Assembly (NCBI GenBank): GCA_900762945.1
Contig: CAAFIN010000026.1
Span: forward strand, 1-6,394
Length of the DNA: 6,394 nt
Source: Clostridia bacterium
Lineage (GTDB): Bacteria > Bacillota > Clostridia > Christensenellales > Pumilibacteraceae
Direction: 5' to 3'
This document shows, one piece after another, positions 5,573 through 6,394 of this stretch (within the stretch, counting starts at the first letter, position 1; the number at the start of each line of letters is the position of its first letter). The position numbers were made by a program, and so were the translations under genes. The notes beneath the pieces were generated by a model. It was not told where the DNA came from. It saw only the letters and a program-made list of their open reading frames with translations, and did not search any database.

Positions 5573-6262
5573 TTACTCTGCTTTTTCGTCCGGCGTTTCG
5601 GGCTTTATCGCGACCATGGGTTCGACCAGCACGAGTTGCTCGGACAGCACCGCTTTTATCACGCAACGACTGCCGGTAGGAAGCGGCTCGTCGCTGTCGG
5701 TGACAGCCGCGCATTCGGTAAGCGAATCCTGCACGATCACGCTTATCTTTCCGCTGCCGGCGCGTTTCGCGGGGATCGTGAGATAGACTTCGGCGGGCTT
5801 ACCCACCGCGTAGCCCATTCTGCGATTGCCGTCGGACTGAAATTTCAATATCGCTTTCATAAGGTAAGCAACGCCGACCGCCGCCGCGCAACCCGCGACT
5901 ATGCCGATAAGCAGCGCGCCCCACCAAGGCAGAAAGTACGCCATGGTATAGGTTATCCAGCCGCCTACCGCAAAGAACGCCACCACCGTGCGGAACGACA
6001 CTATTCTCAGTCCGCCCGCTTCCGCTATGCCGTCGTTGTTGAAAGCGTCGTCCGCGCTGTCGGGGATTCCGCAGTCGAGGTCGCCGCAACCGTCGATATC
6101 CGACGTGTCGCCGTCGAAGCCGCCGTCACCGCCCATGCCTATAAGCATCATTACGAGTTGGATAATAAGGATAACCGACGCCGCCGTCGCCAGAATAAAC
6201 GCCGCCTGATGCGTGGCGGTCAGTCCGTTCCACCAGTTACCCGCTCCCGTGCAAAAGATCAT
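5573..6262 (-). CDS. NfeD/YuaF-like integral membrane protein
   Basis: A 229-residue membrane protein of the NfeD-like family, whose members are usually encoded next to SPFH genes and work with flotillin in membrane microdomains. Seen here: a first hydrophobic span at about 20-43; an Asp/Gly-rich acidic loop (44-84) with D-x-D patterns such as DGDTSDIDGCGDLD; a second span (about 88-110) starting VSFRTVVAFFAVGGW; a third span (about 113-137); and a soluble C-terminal domain (about 152-218) beginning GKPAEVYLTIPAKRAGSGKI, whose beta pattern and length fit the NfeD OB-fold. It lacks the N-terminal serine protease domain of long NfeD proteins, so it corresponds to the short YuaF/NfeD2 type. The ATG at 6262 has GGAGG (6273-6269) at a 6-nt spacing. 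It is the first gene of the operon, with a promoter about 70 bp upstream. B. subtilis yuaF-yuaG is sigma-W controlled; no sigma-W-like promoter was found here. Confidence 0.88.
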   Translation of the reverse strand: MIFCTGAGNWWNGLTATHQAAFILATAASVILIIQLVMMLIGMGGDGGFDGDTSDIDGCGDLDCGIPDSADDAFNNDGIAEAGGLRIVSFRTVVAFFAVGGWITYTMAYFLPWWGALLIGIVAGCAAAVGVAYLMKAILKFQSDGNRRMGYAVGKPAEVYLTIPAKRAGSGKISVIVQDSLTECAAVTDSDEPLPTGSRCVIKAVLSEQLVLVEPMVAIKPETPDEKAE

Positions 6263-6310
6263 TTTCGTCCTCCGATCTCTAAGGTATTAAAGCTAAGCAC
6301 GAAACGAAAA

Positions 6311-6349
6311 GTTCCGCGTTTGCCTTACGTTATAAGTATAACACGGAAC
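6311..6349. promoter_or_regulatory. Nested dyads over the operon promoter (possible operator)
   Basis: A perfect dyad GTTATA-2 nt-TATAAC spans 6329-6342 and covers the -10 box. An outer pair, 6311-6319 with 6341-6349, matches at 8 of 9 positions and brackets it. Because the outer upstream arm lies in the promoter spacer, it would not be in the transcript from this promoter, so a DNA-level binding site fits better than an RNA structure. On the minus strand the outer arm is followed by TTTTCG, so a weak terminator for transcription arriving from beyond the window is also possible. Confidence 0.4.
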
Positions 6350-6363
6350 CGAATAAAATTCAA
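6335..6363 (-). promoter_or_regulatory. Sigma-A promoter of the nfeD-like/small protein/flotillin operon
   Basis: On the minus strand TTGAAT (6363-6358) and TATACT (6340-6335) are 17 nt apart, matching the consensus at 4 of 6 and 5 of 6 positions. The stretch behind the -35 (6364-6394) is very A/T-rich and could act as an UP element. The expected start is near 6328, leaving a leader of about 65 nt. No other promoter is evident in the operon, whose gaps are only 7 and 28 nt. Confidence 0.75.
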
Positions 6364-6394
6364 TATAAAATAATAAATTATCGATTAAAATACG

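Noticed and set aside
6262..6310. Pairing of the NfeD-like start region (6262-6268) with 6304-6310 as a translational switch
   Set aside because: Only 7 A/U-rich pairs across a 35-nt loop; too weak to claim.
5462..6373. Plus-strand ORF of 303 residues
   Set aside because: It is opposite the NfeD-like and small membrane protein genes, with Arg/His-rich content and no recognisable family.

Overview
The window looks like chromosomal DNA from a Gram-positive member of the Bacillota, most likely an uncultured gut Clostridia. The evidence is strong GGAGG/AAGGAG ribosome sites, consensus-like sigma-A promoters, U-tailed intrinsic terminators, a clostridial-type Mrp with a Cys-rich N-terminus, a YuaF/FloT-like gene pair, a lipoprotein with Listeria-Bacteroides (InlB B-type) repeats plus a DUF4886 domain, and a palindromic intergenic repeat of a kind common in gut Clostridia. 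Genus cannot be fixed from the sequence alone.

Layout. 1-36: intrinsic terminator of a gene lying to the left. 94-250: MITE-like palindromic element in a non-coding stretch. 343-495 (+): a 50-residue small ORF with a good ribosome site. 523-551: near-consensus promoter driving mrp (586-1419, +), the P-loop Fe-S carrier protein. 1436-1473: hairpin terminator between mrp and the convergent lipoprotein gene. 1501-3543 (-): 680-residue lipoprotein, with signal peptide, two B-repeats, a further beta region and a DUF4886/SGNH-like domain. 3556-3611: a very strong hairpin with a U-run directly against that gene's ribosome site. 3735-6262 (-): a three-gene operon read from a promoter at 6335-6363. 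Its order is an NfeD/YuaF-like membrane protein (5573-6262), a 103-residue tail-anchored-type protein with three 12-residue repeats (5254-5565), and a flotillin/SPFH protein (3735-5225).

How the genes work together. The NfeD-like and flotillin proteins resemble Bacillus YuaF (NfeD2) and YuaG (FloT), which co-localise in membrane microdomains. Here a small repeat-bearing single-pass protein of unknown function is placed between them, 7 nt after one gene and 28 nt before the next, so it is probably made with them. The lipoprotein gene lies downstream on the same strand. It could be reached only by transcription passing through the strong hairpin, so it is either the attenuated end of this operon or has its own promoter upstream of the hairpin. 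mrp is a separate housekeeping unit.

The most unusual items are the hairpin/U-run that swallows an alternative start of the lipoprotein gene, the repeat-bearing small protein inside the flotillin operon, and the palindromic repeat element. No CRISPR, tRNA, rRNA or transposase gene is visible.
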